From NCBI GenBank assembly GCA_016647705.1, contig CM028335.1, forward strand, positions 7,598,818-7,662,817: DNA of 64,000 nt, in the 5' to 3' direction. The notes beneath the pieces were generated by a model. The model did not search any database. It was given only the letters and a program-made list of their open reading frames with translations, and was not told the DNA's origin. Every line of letters starts with the position of its first letter. Position 1 is the first letter of the stretch. Made by a program: the position numbers and the translations under genes. Positions 1 to 13,000 of the stretch are shown piece by piece. This DNA is from Eucommia ulmoides (Eukaryota > Streptophyta > Magnoliopsida > Garryales > Eucommiaceae).

Positions 1-1640
1 TCTTGCCCGAATATCTTGTCATCATTTCTAATTTTTTTCATTTGATTTTTGGAGAACTGATTTTGTGAAAATCGATTTCTCAAGAACCGATTGTATTTTC
101 TGTGAAAGCCGGTGACAACAGATTTTTGCGGAAAGACATTTACATTTTTCTTCTAAGCTTTTAATTTTTTTCATTTTCTTTCCTCCTCCCTCTCTCTTAG
201 AACAACTCTAACTCACCGGGCAAAGGATAGACAAATAAATTAACTATCATTTTGACTAAACGAGAATGAAAATATGAACTTCAACTCATTAGTCATTAAA
301 GTAAGCAAAATGCCTTTACCCTTAACTATTAGCTATATTTGGAGAATTTCCTCCCTCTAGACAAAAAAATATAGCGCAAAAAATAGTAGTTATTCTAAAT
401 ACAAAGTAGACTTGAGTTATTTAATTTGGCTATTAAATTAAAGTTGACTATTTTATTTAGATTAGTTTAAGTTATTTAATTAAAGTGTATTATTCAATTA
501 TTTATTACTCATTTTTTTGGTTATTTTTTCATTTAATTATATCTCATTATGTTTTTATTGTTCAAATTTTAATAATTTGAATTTTAGTTAATGTTATTTT
601 TTTATATATATTCAATTTATTTTTATATCATTTTTATTATACTCAAATAGAAGTTGAAAAATTTTAAATTAAAAATTAATAAATAAAAAATAGCTAATGT
701 AATTGCTTATTTGAGTTGGAGTGAAATAATATTTTGAAGTAAGCAAAATACTATTCGAATTGACATTTGATTCATTTACCCAGTGCAAATATATAAATGG
801 GTTGGAGTTGCTCTTACTTGTTTTCCCCTTCACTCTCTTACAATTCAAAATTCTACCCCGCCCTCCCCCCCCAAAAAAAAAACCGCCCACCACCACCCTC
901 CAGTGCCGACCTTAGGTAATTGGGTACCCAAAACGAACTATTATAATGGATCTTTTTCTATAATATCTTACTTTTCTTAAATAATAGCAACGTAGAATAA
1001 TTTTTTATCAATTTAATTAAAAAATAAAAGTAAATGAAGATCAAGTTTACAATAACAATACCTTCTGCTTTTTTTAGCGTCTTCATTTTCAGTCTTTTTT
1101 TAAATGTTTAATTTTGGGTTTCTTTTCCCCTAGATGGGCCTTTTTTTTTTTCCTTTCAAGATGGGACTTTTTTAATGTTTTTTTTTCTTTGTTTGGAGGC
1201 TACTTAAAAAATTACAAATGAATTGGCACATGGCTATGATGTCTCTCAAAATTTGGGGCCCAAAGCAGTTGCTTTGGTTATGTTGGGCCAGGGTCAGCCC
1301 TCCCCCCCCCCCCCCCCCCCCCCCCCCGAGCCACCATCATCACCGCCGGAACCACCGCCCTCCTAGAGCCACCATCATCACCGTCAGTTGTCCCCTCTCT
1401 CTCACACACATCTCCACTCTCTATATATAATATGCATCTCTGTATGTTAGAAAGAGAGATATGACATGAGAATAAGTAGGAAAGAGAGAGATGGTGGTGG
1501 TGGTGGATCCACGAGGATGGTGGCGCCGACAATGATGTGGTGGTGATGGATGGTGATGGTGGCCCATCAGGGGAAAGGGTTTTTTGATGAATGGAGTATT
1601 ACTCTCACTGAGCTGAAACCGGAGTCGAGTAACTAACGGT
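1..1640. other. AT-rich intergenic DNA, no gene seen
   Basis: I find no coding exon or structured RNA here. The sequence is AT-rich with homopolymer runs, including an uninterrupted run of 26 C at 1302-1327 and an A/C-rich stretch around 858-890. Short open frames across these low-complexity runs encode only proline- or glycine-rich strings and are not credible genes. A GA/GGT-rich microsatellite lies at about 1450-1560. Confidence 0.6.
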
Positions 1641-2528
1641 GTCAGAGAATATTTGTAAGCTTGACAGAATATTCACAAAGGAAGATTGGTGAGCTATACA
1701 AACTGAAAGATATTGTTCTAACTGGGGGAACTACTGTCAAACATGGTTTCAATAGTACAAACAAACAAAGGATATCTGGGCATCTTGAAAGAAATTGTCC
1801 AGGAAGAGAAGCAGGTTCGACAGATTGCTCTAGAATTGACGCTAATAATGTTTCTCACGCTTGCATGGGAGATGATGCACTCTTACAAGGGCATGAACAT
1901 CATGTGGCATTGCTGATAAAGATGTTAGGATAAAGGATGTCTTGTATTTGCATCTCCCCATCTGCACATGAGCACTAGTTTCGTAGTTGGTGCAAGTTGT
2001 GTGGTAAAAAATGATGTCAATAGCTAATGAAACTTCCAAAAAATTGAAACACAGAAGTTTGCATCATAACTTTTCTGCAATTATTTTTCGACATGTGTTG
2101 AAGCTTGGAATCTTGGAATTTGCTAATTCTAAGTATATATGCTTTTTATGGTGGAGCATGGTAATTCTCGATTTTGAGAATTATGACTATCGGAGTAGGT
2201 AGTGTTTTGTATGGCATCCCATTGAAGGGGTGTGAGGCACTTCAATGAATAAGTTTGATCGCCCAATGTGAGGGCAAGGGCAACCCGATAAAGGGTGTAG
2301 TCATCCTGATGAAGGGCTGTAACTGCTTCAGTAAAGAAGTGTGATCACCTGGTAGCAAGGGCGAGATCGTTGGATGTTGTCAAGTGAATTCTCAAGAGGA
2401 GTTATGTTTTTGGGGGAGCTGAACTAACTTGTGTTTTAGTCTAAGCTCTGTAGTGATGATATTTCTTCTCTTGAAAGGCTAGAGAGAGTTTTTTCCACAA
2501 TGTTGAAAACTCAAGGCAATAGGGAGAT
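1640..2528 (+). mobile_element. Degenerate Copia internal fragment (tentative)
   Basis: A plus-strand frame at 1661-1933 includes IGELYKLKDIVLTGGTTV. This resembles the stretch just ahead of the GAG-pre-integrase domain of Copia polyproteins (a hydrophobic 'xLYKLxGxxxTGGxxV' pattern). A trace reading like 'KDVLYL' follows near 1935-1950 in another frame. The rest is not alignable by eye. The fragment lies just upstream of an LTR-like sequence with a purine-rich tract at its left edge, so I read it as the decayed interior of that element. The family assignment is an inference from one short motif. Confidence 0.3.
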
Positions 2529-3159
2529 TGTTGGGTATTGTCTTGATATTTTCAAAGAGTGAACAGTGTCATATGCATGAATAGTACGCAATTCCACTGA
2601 CGGTAAATAGTGAAATACACATGAATAATGAATTACGCGTAAACAGGAAAATGCGTATGCTTGAACAGTAAAACGCATTTTGGACTTATAAATAGGTTTC
2701 AAATTCATAAGTTTATATGATCTAAGGCAAGATGCAACCTTTGAGAGAGAAATGCAATGCCTTTTGGCCATGGCCAAGAAGAAGCCATGGTTGAGCCTTC
2801 GCAAAGAGAAGGATATGCTTAGGCAATAAACAAACCTAGATAAAGAGCTTGACATGGGAAGAATTGAGTGAGTGAATTGAGAGTGAAGATTCTCCTAGTC
2901 CCCTATAATTCCTATTGATATAATGGAATTGATTGATACAATTAAAGAAAATATTAAAATACATTTTGATTAATATTTGAGATTGAAATGTTTTATAGAT
3001 AAAAACCACAAATGTGAAATTATAAAATTTATTATAGAGCTTACATTTAATAGTTGAAAGATTATATGCACTATTACAACTCAAATATTCTATTTTGAAT
3101 TTAATCATTATTAGCTACATAGAATACCAAGTATGATCACGTTTAGTCACTCGTCAACA
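2529..3159 (+). repeat. LTR-like sequence (3' LTR of a Copia relic)
   Basis: It begins TGTTGGG and ends CAACA, giving the 5-bp inverted TGTTG/CAACA termini common in plant Copia LTRs. A purine-rich tract (about 2514-2528, GGCAATAGGGAGAT) sits immediately to its left, as expected for the polypurine tract before a 3' LTR. No second LTR is present, and the bases flanking the two ends do not give a clear target-site duplication. A truncated element fits best. Confidence 0.5.
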
Positions 3160-3280
3160 CTTAACAAGCCCCCTTGTAGTGGTTATACTATATCATACTG
3201 ATGGATTTAATATTCACCATTCTCAATAGAAAAAACATCCGACAAGCCAATTTATTTGGATTATCAAGTACCAATTAATT

Positions 3281-3396
3281 ATCTTACGATTATTTTTTAG
3301 AATATCAAGTACAAATGTCTACAATCTCACGCCTAATTATCTTAGGATTATTTTTGAGGATATCAAGTACAAATGTCTACAATCTCACGCCTAATC
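3281..3396. repeat. Two-copy 58-bp tandem repeat
   Basis: The phrase ATATCAAGTACAAATGTCTA and its flanks occur twice in direct orientation, at about 3302 and 3360, separated by 58 bp. Both copies are followed by the same CAATCTCACGCCTAAT stretch and differ at only a few positions. No gene overlaps it. Confidence 0.75.
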
Positions 3397-3589
3397 TTAT
3401 TGAAAAGTTAAGACATTTCAATTGAATCTCTATGAAATCTTGACAGCTATATAATACATACATGGTGATATATAAAATGTCAGTTTGGTATTCAAAATAC
3501 CAAATTTTCCCTTTTTATTATTTGAGATTATTACCAGGAATAAGCCCAACTAAGCTGTTTATAGGACTTATTTTCAATAGCTACTTCTC

Positions 3590-3800
3590 GTAATGATTTC
3601 TTATAGTCTTATACTTGCGATGACTTTGACCATGTAAAGGTGAAAAATAATGGTGAATCTAAGATCTTGGCCATTAGAGACATTTACCTGGAAACCACAA
3701 GGAGGCTAGACTATGAAAGCTACAATATCATTTTGGTGAAGAAAAATGAAAACTCACCATGGGTTCTTTATTGTTTAGCAGTTCGTATGTAATGAAAACG
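3590..3800 (+). pseudogene. Copia protease/pre-integrase region relic
   Basis: Translation of the plus strand gives a stretch reading roughly D-F-D-H-V-K-V-K-N-N-G-E-S-K-I-L-A-I-R-D-I. This matches the region downstream of the Copia aspartic protease motif, where the family typically has a pattern like 'V-x-N-x-G-x-x-K-x-x-G-I-G-D-I'. It is short, has no protease D-S-G motif and ends at a stop. It lies downstream of the PRR gene on the opposite strand. Confidence is limited because only one conserved block is visible. Confidence 0.35.
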
Positions 3801-4004
3801 AGATTGGATAAAGAAAATGTAAATGCAATTGATGACTCTTCTATGGAGTTATGACATCAGCGACTTGATCAAGAAAGGCCTTTGCCTAACCCAAATCAAT
3901 CCAGAAAAGTTATCCTTGAGCAATGCTCTCTTTTAAAGAAAAAGGGGTGTATCCAAATCAATGATGGACCATGCATGTATAGCAAATATAAAAGACTGAA
4001 AATA

Positions 4005-7000
4005 TCACGGCAAATTAAAGATTGAAACTGAACTAGCTATTTTGTCGTGCACGTTTTTGCGTACAAATTGGCCTCCAACACGTGGACGCTGCTCTGCTAG
4101 TCTCTTCCTGTTTTGATAACGAACCTACAAGGCCAAGAAAAAACAACACAAAACGATATAAGTTTCTTAATCTGGACAAGAAAATATCACCAATAGAATA
4201 GAAATAAGCTCACAGAGAAATGATCAATACATTGTACCCAAAAAAAATGATCAATACATAAATTAGTTAAATGTAACTATAGAAGATAACTGAAAATATA
4301 TTAAAAAAATGTTACCAAAAATTATTTGGGCTCCCTGATATCCATTCGCAGTGGCTTGTCAAAGTTCACCTTACGCATGAGGGGGTGTGTTGAATCCCAC
4401 ATCGCTTATGTCACCTAATCCTGAGCTATATATAAGTCTAAAGACAATCCTCCTCTTACAAGATGTCTTTTGAGAATGAGTTAGGCCCATGGATTTCTAC
4501 AACTTTAATAGATGAGACTAAAACTGAAGTAATTATTTGTTTTGAAAGTTTTTATTAATTTGGTGTCATTATTAAGACTTTCTACCAATTATCCCTTTAT
4601 TTTTTTTTATTTTTTTGTGTGTGTGGTGTGCTGGGGGTTGGGTGGGTTTTTTTTTGGGGGTGGGGGTGGGGGGGGAGGGGTTGGTTGGAAAGTTGGTATT
4701 ATCACATACCTTCTTCAGAAAACATCTTTCCTTCCTCTTTTGACGGAACTTGTGTACAGCAGCTTCTCTCCCTGCAACTTTACTTTGATCCAGTCTATTC
4801 CCAATACCACTTCCTACATTTGTCCCTCCAGCTTTCAAACGGCCGTTGATTCCATTCTGGCCATTGTTGCTACCAGAAACACTTCCATTCAAGATGTAAC
4901 TTTCAGGGTTTCCCCCAACCTGATCATCCCCCAGTTTCTTCACTGAGAAATCATCAGAGTCTGATCGAACCTGCGGTTCTATGATGTGGATATGATGGTG
5001 GTGATGGTTAGAACCGTTAGGTGCGGCCGCCTCTGCTTTGGCTTCCAGACTGTAATCATTTTTGACTGGGCGGAAAGCAGATAACGGGTGTAAACTGTTG
5101 ATTGTTGATGTTGTTTTAGACTCCATGTTGAATACGTATTCTTTCTTCAGCATCTCCAGGCTACTACTATCGAGGAGAGAATGGCTTCCAGTAGTTCCAT
5201 TGGGAGGATTCGATGATGTTTTGTACCTGCAATCGTATAACAGAATATTGTATTAGTAATAACTAATAAGGTAGTGTTTGGTCGGGCAGAATTGTAGCTT
5301 TGGAATTGGAATTAGAACACGCATGTTGTTGAAATATTTAACATTTGCATTAATTATTATTTAGAAATTAGGTTATAGTTTCTGTTTAGGTATTCATCCG
5401 TTTTCTTTTAATTATCCAATTTATTAGGGTGATATTCTTCCTAAATAATTAATTAAAAAACATGCTACAATGCTAGCCTAAGCTGCAAGGGTTATAATAA
5501 ACGAAACAAACCTGTGTCATGACTCATGAGTGAGCACCAACAGTCCACAAAAGTGAGAAGCAAAAAGTGAAAGAAGAAAAGCTCTGGAGACTTGGAGTTT
5601 GGATGCTTGTTCGTGGTTGTTGATCTCACATCAATGTTGGCCACCCGATATCCATTCATAGTGAATTGGCAAAGTACATGCTGTGTGTGAGGCAGGCAGT
5701 GTTAAATCCTACCTGATATCTATTTGCAGTTGTTCGGCAAAGTCCACCCTGCGTGTGATGTGAAGTGTTGAATCCCACATTCGCAGTCCTCTCTCAATGT
5801 GCCTTTTGAAAGTGAGGTGGGCCCCATTGGGTTTTTACATGATATCAGAGACAACTATTTTGTCTGATGTTAGGCGTATTAAATCCCACATCAATGTTGG
5901 GCCTCTCGATATCCGTAATGGTTTGGAAAAGTCCACCCTGCTCGTGAGGGAACGTGTTGAATCTGATATTGATGTTGGACCCTTCGATATCCGTTTTGAC
6001 AAAGTCCACCCTACGTGTGAGGGGCATGTTGAATCTCACATCACTTGAGGCCCCGTTTGGTTAGTGTTTCCATTCCAACCCAACCCTACCCAAAAAATCT
6101 GGGATTGATTTTCGGGAACGCGTTTGGCAACAGAAAACTCAATTCAACCCAACCCAAAAAATGAAAATTGATTCTCAAAATCCTAAGGAAATGAGAAATA
6201 TATATATTTTTTTTTGTGCCTAAAAAACTAAACCCAATTTTAGGGACACGCTCGGAATTTTTGTAATTGTTAATGAGATCCTCTGTTCGAACTTCATCCC
6301 ACACATTTTGGAAACCTTTTATTTTTTGACATTTCTAATGTCTTTCGTTCCTCCTCGCCATTCTCCTCCGTCTTCTCTTCGCTGAACTCTTCCTCGCCAG
6401 TCGCCGTTTGCCACCGCCGAAACCATCATCGTCATCCCTCCATCATCGTCTTCGTCATCTCTCCATCACCGTCGTCGCTGCCAACGAAATCAGAGAGGGA
6501 TTGGAGCGATGGGTTGTTGTTCTTCAGCTTTTTTCCAGTTCGCCATTGCCGAAACCAATCGACGATGAATCGATGAACGAAACTTCAGCTGTTCCAATCG
6601 ACGATGAATCAATGAATGAAATCGATTGGGCAGCTAGGGTTCGTGAACGAAATTGATTTCGTTGCTCGTCAACGAAATTGATTTCGTTCTGAAATTCAAT
6701 TTCGTCAATGACTTCGTGAGTGATTCATTTTCTTGATTCGATTTCATCAATGATTTCGTCAACGAATTCGATTTTGTCAATGATTTTGTTCAGGAATTCG
6801 GTTGGGCATCTTCTCCAGTGTAGAGCAACCTTCCAATTTCGAAGCAATAGCAACAACAGCAGTGAGTGATTCCTTTTCTTGATTTCTCAATGATTTGATA
6901 ATTGAGATCCTAGATTTGATAATTTTTATACTTAGATTTTGAAGTAATTTGCAGTTGCAGTGAATGATTTTCTTGAGTTGCAGTTGCTATGGTTTCGAGT

Positions 7001-10000
7001 GAATTGGATGAATCGTGAATTGCTATGGTTTCTTGAGTTGCTATGATTTTCTTGAGTTGCAGTTGCAGTTAGATGATTTTTATTTCCAATCAATGCTTAG
7101 TTGCAGTGAGTGATTCTATATATTGTGTATTTTTGAATTGTTGTGTGATTGATCTTGTTTTGGTTTGGTGGATTGTTTGTTTTTTGTGTTTTTGTTGTTT
7201 GTTATGGTGAATTCATTGTTGAGAAAATAATTTCAGAATAATGTGATTATCAAACGCGATTCTGTTCTCAGCATAAAAGAAAATTTCGTCGTTACCAAAC
7301 ACAATTTTATACCCAGTAGGAAACAAAATTCTCAACTCAATCCAACCCAACCAATCTATTCCAGTTGGGTTGAGAAAAGTGGGAACACTAACCAAACGCC
7401 ACCTGAGTTATTTGATCCTGAGTTATATATAAAGTGCAGGCAATTCTCTTCTCTCAAGACGTTTTTTGAGAGTGAGTTAGGCGCATTGGGTTTCTACAGT
7501 GGTAATCTATTTCCAAGGTTTTATATTATTTTATTGTTTGATAATTACTTACTTATTCAAGTAATTTATTATTATTTCAAATTTCATTATGTATTGTATC
7601 ATTTACTTATAATATTTGATCAATTAATTGTTTTAAATATTTTTAATTTATTAAAAATGTATTGAGTAATCATTTCTTGATGTAAATGATTCGTTTTTAT
7701 TTGAGTAGCAAAAATATGCTTAATCTTAATTTAATTTGGGAAGAATTACCACTAAGTACTGTTTTAACTTCTCAATAAATACCAATTAGTTAAAATTAAA
7801 CCCAAAACTCCAACTCTAATCATTTTTTGAATTGATTAGTCCAATTTTTTAAAAAATCGTACATGTTAAATTACCAAACTACCCCCAATATCTTTTAACC
7901 CTACATTTTTCGTGTGTTCTCAGTCGCTCCTCCACCGCGATTTCTTTTTGTTATTTCTCAAATTTTGTGTTTTAGATCTAAACATTTTAGGGTTTCAGAT
8001 ATGAAAATTTAGGGTTCTAGCCTTTCACCTTCGATCCCCTTGGTTTTTACAGATTTCTCTGGTCTTTTGCTAGATTCAATTGGAGTTCGCTACATTAAAT
8101 TGGTTCGGCAGTGAATTGAAGGGCAAAGGGGGAAGGTATGCGATTAGACTCGTTCAATTCGATTGACTGATTCTCGATTTCTTGATTTTCTGTTGTCGAT
8201 CGTTGATTTCGCAGATCGTCGATTCATTTTTGTACATTTTTAGGATTTCAGATCTGAAAATTTAGGATTCTAGCCTTTTCACCTTGGATCCCTCTGGTTT
8301 TTTTGCAGATTCTCTGGTGTTTTGCTAGATTCATTTGGAGTTTGCTACATTAAATTGGTTCGGCAGTGAATCGAAGGGCAAAGGGTGAAGGAATGCAATT
8401 AGATTCATTCAATTCGATCGATCAATTCTCGATTTCATGATTTGTGTATCTCGATTGTTGATTTCGCAGATCGTCGATTCTTTTTTTGTACATTGAGGTT
8501 TTGATGTCTTTCGTTGATTTCGCTTGATTGTCTGTTCATCATCGACTGAGGAATGATCGTTTGTCACCCATGTCGATTGAGGGTTTGATCGTTGATTTTT
8601 TGTATGTGTTGAGGATTTAAAGTTCTGGTAATCATTTTTTTATTGTTTTGGAGTGTATGTTTGATCGTTTTTGTGTTTGATACGGTTTTCAGTTGCGTCC
8701 TCGTGTTTGATGCGGTCTTCAACAAACATTTTAAAAACTGATTTTGAGAATAGTAAACAATGTTACATTTAACATACATATTGTTTTTGAATATTGCACA
8801 TGATTAGACAATGTTACATTCAACACACGTATTGTGTTTGTGAGACAATTTGTTGAGTTCTGAAAATTGATTTTGTAGAATATTAGACAATGTTACATTC
8901 AACACGCATTCTGAATTTTGAATTTTCTAGTAATATTAAACAATGTTACATTCAACACAAAATAGTAGACAATGTTACATTCAAATTTGAGCATGAATGA
9001 GAAAGGGGCATGCATGAATGTAACACTCAAAATAGTAGACAATGTTATATTCAACACGCATTCTTCTTTGTTTTTTTGGCAAGTTTAGACAGTGTTATAT
9101 TCAACACGTATATTGATTGTGAGCATCAACACTTTTTGTTTGTTATTTGGTTTTGATTCATCAATTTTGAGCATGATGAGAAGTTATCCCCTATGTTTGG
9201 ATTAGGTGTTACATTCAACATGCACAGTTTATTTTTAGTTAGACAATGTTTGGATTGATAGAAGTTTAATTCTAATCAATTCAAGTTTATGATGTTTGGA
9301 TTTATCAGACAATTTGGATGAAAAGATAATTTTTTAGAATATTAGACAATATTACATTCAACACACTAGACAGTGTTACATTCAACCGCATTCTAAATTT
9401 TGAATTTTTTGGTAATATTAGACAATATTACATTCAACACAAACTGAAAACAATGGGGGGTCAATTCGTTGAATTCTAAAAACTGATTTTTTTAGAATAT
9501 TAGACAATGTTACATTCAACACGTATGGTGTTTCGATATCATGACAAGTTATGATCTATGGTTTGGATTGATGAGAAGTTATGTATGATGTTTTAGCCAG
9601 ACAAATGTTACATTTTGGACATGAATGTTTGATATTATTTCGAAACAAATTGGTTCAATCAGATTACATTCAAACAAGACTAGATGAAGATTTAGACAGT
9701 GTTAGATTCAACACGTATATTGATTGTGAGTATCGACACTCCCTGTTTGTTATTTAGTTTGATTCATCAATTTTGAGCATGATGAGAAGTTATCCCCTAT
9801 GTTTGGATTAGGTGTTATATTCAACATGCACAGTTTGTTTTTAGTTAGACAATGTTTGGATTAATAGAAGTTTAATTCTAATCAATTCAAGTTTATGATG
9901 TTTGGATTTATTAGACAATTTGGATGAGAAGATAATTTTTGAGAATATTAGACAGTGTTACATTCAACACACTAGACAGTGTTATATTCAACACGCATTT

Positions 10001-13000
10001 TAAATTTGAATTTTTTGGTAATATTAGACAATATTACATTCAACACAAACTGAAAACAATGGGGGGTCAATTCGTTGAATTCTAAAAACTGATTTTTTTA
10101 GAATATTAGACAATGTTACATTCAACACGCATGGTGTTTTGATATCCTGACAAGTTATCTGCTATGGTTTGGATTGATGAGAAGTTATGTATGATGTTTT
10201 AGTCAGACAATGTTACATTTTGGACATGAATGTTTGATATTATTCTGAAACAAATTGGTTCAATTAGATTACGTTCAAACAAGACCAGATAAAGATCTAG
10301 ACAGTGTTACATTCAACGTGTATATTGATTGTGAGCATCGACACTCCCTGTTTGTTATTCGGTTTGATTAATCAATTTTGAGCATGATGAGAAGTTATTC
10401 CCTATGTTTGGATTGGGTGTTACATTCAACATGCATAGTTTGTTTTTAGTTAGACAATGTTTGAATTGATAGAAGTTAATTCTAATCAATTCAAGTTTAT
10501 GATGTTTGGATTTATCAGACAATTTGGATGAGAAGATAATTTTTAAGAATATTAGACAGTGTTACATTCAATACACTAGACAGTGTTATATTCAACACGC
10601 ACCTTGTATTTTGATTTTTGGCATTTTTAGGAAGTGTTACATTCAACACATAATTAAAAACAATTTTTGGGGCCAATTGTTGAATTCTAAAAATTGATCT
10701 TTTGAGAATGTAAGTGTAAAAAAGTAATTAACACTATTTTAATTGGTATTCCATTGACGAACGGAGTTTTTAGGGATGAAAGTGTTAAAAAAAAACAAAA
10801 AAAACAAAATTGAAACCAAATTTAAAACATGGGGCGAAAGTGTAATTATTAACCGAACCCTAGATGACCCTTTCAATGGAATCGTGAATCTTTGCAAGTT
10901 TGCGGCTGTGGAACGGCTAATGCAAACGGTGAACGGCGGAGGCGAACGATTAATGGCAGATGCAAACGATTAACGGCGAACGGCGGACGTGAACAACAAC
11001 ATTGAAGGCGAAGACGATGGAGAAGATGAACCAGTGATGGGGAACGACGTTAGCGATGGTGAAGACGAACAGAGAAGAGGACGGCGATATCGACGGCGAC
11101 GGCGAAGTCGACTGACGGCGGCGACAACGAACGTCGAGTTGATCGGTGATGCAACAGGTTGATGGTGGGGGTGAAAAGGTCGGTGGTGGGGGTCAATTAT
11201 AAATGAGGGTATTTTGGTTAGGAAAATCCAAAAAGGAGTTATTGGTGCAAAAAGAAACAAGTGGGTTTGACTAGTTCCTGAAAACCTAAAAAGAGACCTC
11301 TTGGTACATGCTCCTTTAATTTGTTGCTATTATAAACTTGCTCTTTATTTATTTTTGTTTTATTAATTAAGTTATTGTAAAATTGTTCGCTATTGTTTTT
11401 TTTTTGAATATTATTTTCATATGGTAGAAAGAATATCACTTTAATAGTTTGCTTGGAGCATCTAAATACCTAGGACTGGCCCGATGTGATTCGAAACCCA
11501 GACCACATGTTTGGGGGAAGTCAGCCTACCCATCGACCTATGTGCTTCCCAAAAATACCTAAATGAAATCATATTCTAAAATCATGTTTGAAAATCGAGA
11601 AATGAAAATAAGGATTAGTTTTTCATCATACCTTGAAAATGCAGAGGGCTCCGAATGTCTCAAAGCACTTTGGCCATCTTTGAATTCCTTTCCACCATCG
11701 CTAAGCCTTTTTACACTAAGATTGCTTTCTGGTAGCTCATTAGAATTATCAGTGGCTTTGCCGGTAATGGCAGCTTTGTGATTATTTGATAGAAGATTAC
11801 CACCTGGATCTGCCCAACCCTTTTGGGTCTCAGCCAGAGTCTTTTGTCTCTCATCGGCAAGTAGTTGTAATTCTTGATATCCAGGTGTGCATAGTATCAA
11901 GTTTTTGTCCTCTGCGACATTATCTGGTAAAAAAAAAAAAAAACACATTTCTTCATTATGGCAAAGGGAGAGGGTGAGAGAGAGAGAGAGAATTCGACAT
12001 CGCGAATATTTAAATAAAATCGCTTCCTACCGTGTTCACATGTACAAAGTTGTTCTTCCTGCTCCTGAGATTCCCTTTTCACAGTTAACAGAACCCCTTT
12101 GTTACCAGAAGTTTCAACATTTGAGCGACTAACTTGAGCACAAGTGTTTGCTGCACACTCAGCTAATTGTCCCCGTGACATAGCTCGAGAGCTTTTGACG
12201 TCCACAGCCTGTTTTGTCCATGAACTCTGCAAATATCACAAGGGTCATTTTCAAAAGTTGAATATTAAAAAAATGAAAAACTAAATTTTTATGTACTGAT
12301 ATGGGATAAACAAAACTAAATCACATAACTTATGTATCGTTGCGCTAAATCAGGATTTTCAGACACTTGAATCAAATAGGTGTAAATTGTAATACCTGAT
12401 TTCCACTCCCACCGTCACTTCCATCATCTGTGTGTAGCCTAGTTCTCCCATTATCCTCCCCTTCACTGCTGCCACTGTTGTTTTCCAATTTTTCACAACT
12501 TTTCGAGTTTATGGATTTCTGAGTTTGTATACCACTTTCGCTCCCACTACCGCTCGACTGAGAGAAGCACAAGCAATTGTAATTGGTTTTTTTTTTTTTT
12601 TTTTTTGGGGGGGGGGGGGGGCGCTAAAGCAATTATAATAATGGCGACGAAAGAATATTAGATAATAATATGAATAATTAGGGGATTGGACAACCAAAAT
12701 ATATGTTTGTAAGTCAGTAAATTTTTCTATATATCTGAATATTTAGAAGAGGAAAGTTATAACAACTCACACTCTGGCATCTCCTCCAAACATGTTGCCA
12801 GAGGTTTTTAAGTTCATTCTTTCGAATAGGCTTCACTAAAAAATCAGCTGCACCTTTAGACAAACACTTGCAAACTAAAGCCATCGAGTCATGAGATGAC
12901 ATCACTGCACACAAAGCGCATCAGGTGTACTGGTTAATGTTGCCATAACAAAGTAACAAGACACAAAACTAGAGTTATAAATGAGGAAAGGACAATAGAA

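Larger units (their letters stand above)
7739..11314. mobile_element. Mutator-like (MULE) non-autonomous element, 3.6 kb
   Basis: A perfect 9-bp direct repeat TTTAATTTG flanks the block (7730-7738 and 11315-11323). The ends are imperfect inverted repeats: left GGAAGAATTACCACTAAGTA and reversed right GGAGCATGTACCAAGAGGTC match at about 22 of the first 36 positions. A 9-bp duplication with long, degenerate TIRs is the Mutator hallmark. No MURA-type transposase is visible. The interior holds a 253-bp tandem duplication, a 605-bp tandem array packed with a 20-bp motif, and an AACGGCG-rich stretch (about 10905-11110). The 9-mer is AT-rich, so TIR alignment matters for this call. Confidence 0.65.

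Noticed and set aside
4542-4946. Plus-strand open frame (134 codons) over 4542-4946
   Set aside because: It is the antisense of the PRR exon 7 and of a G/T-rich intron stretch; the minus-strand reading carries the CCT domain.
8750-10700. Possible CRISPR-like or satellite array
   Set aside because: Spacing of the 20-bp motif is irregular and there are no unique equal-length spacers or cas genes. It is a plant transposon interior with a 605-bp higher-order period.
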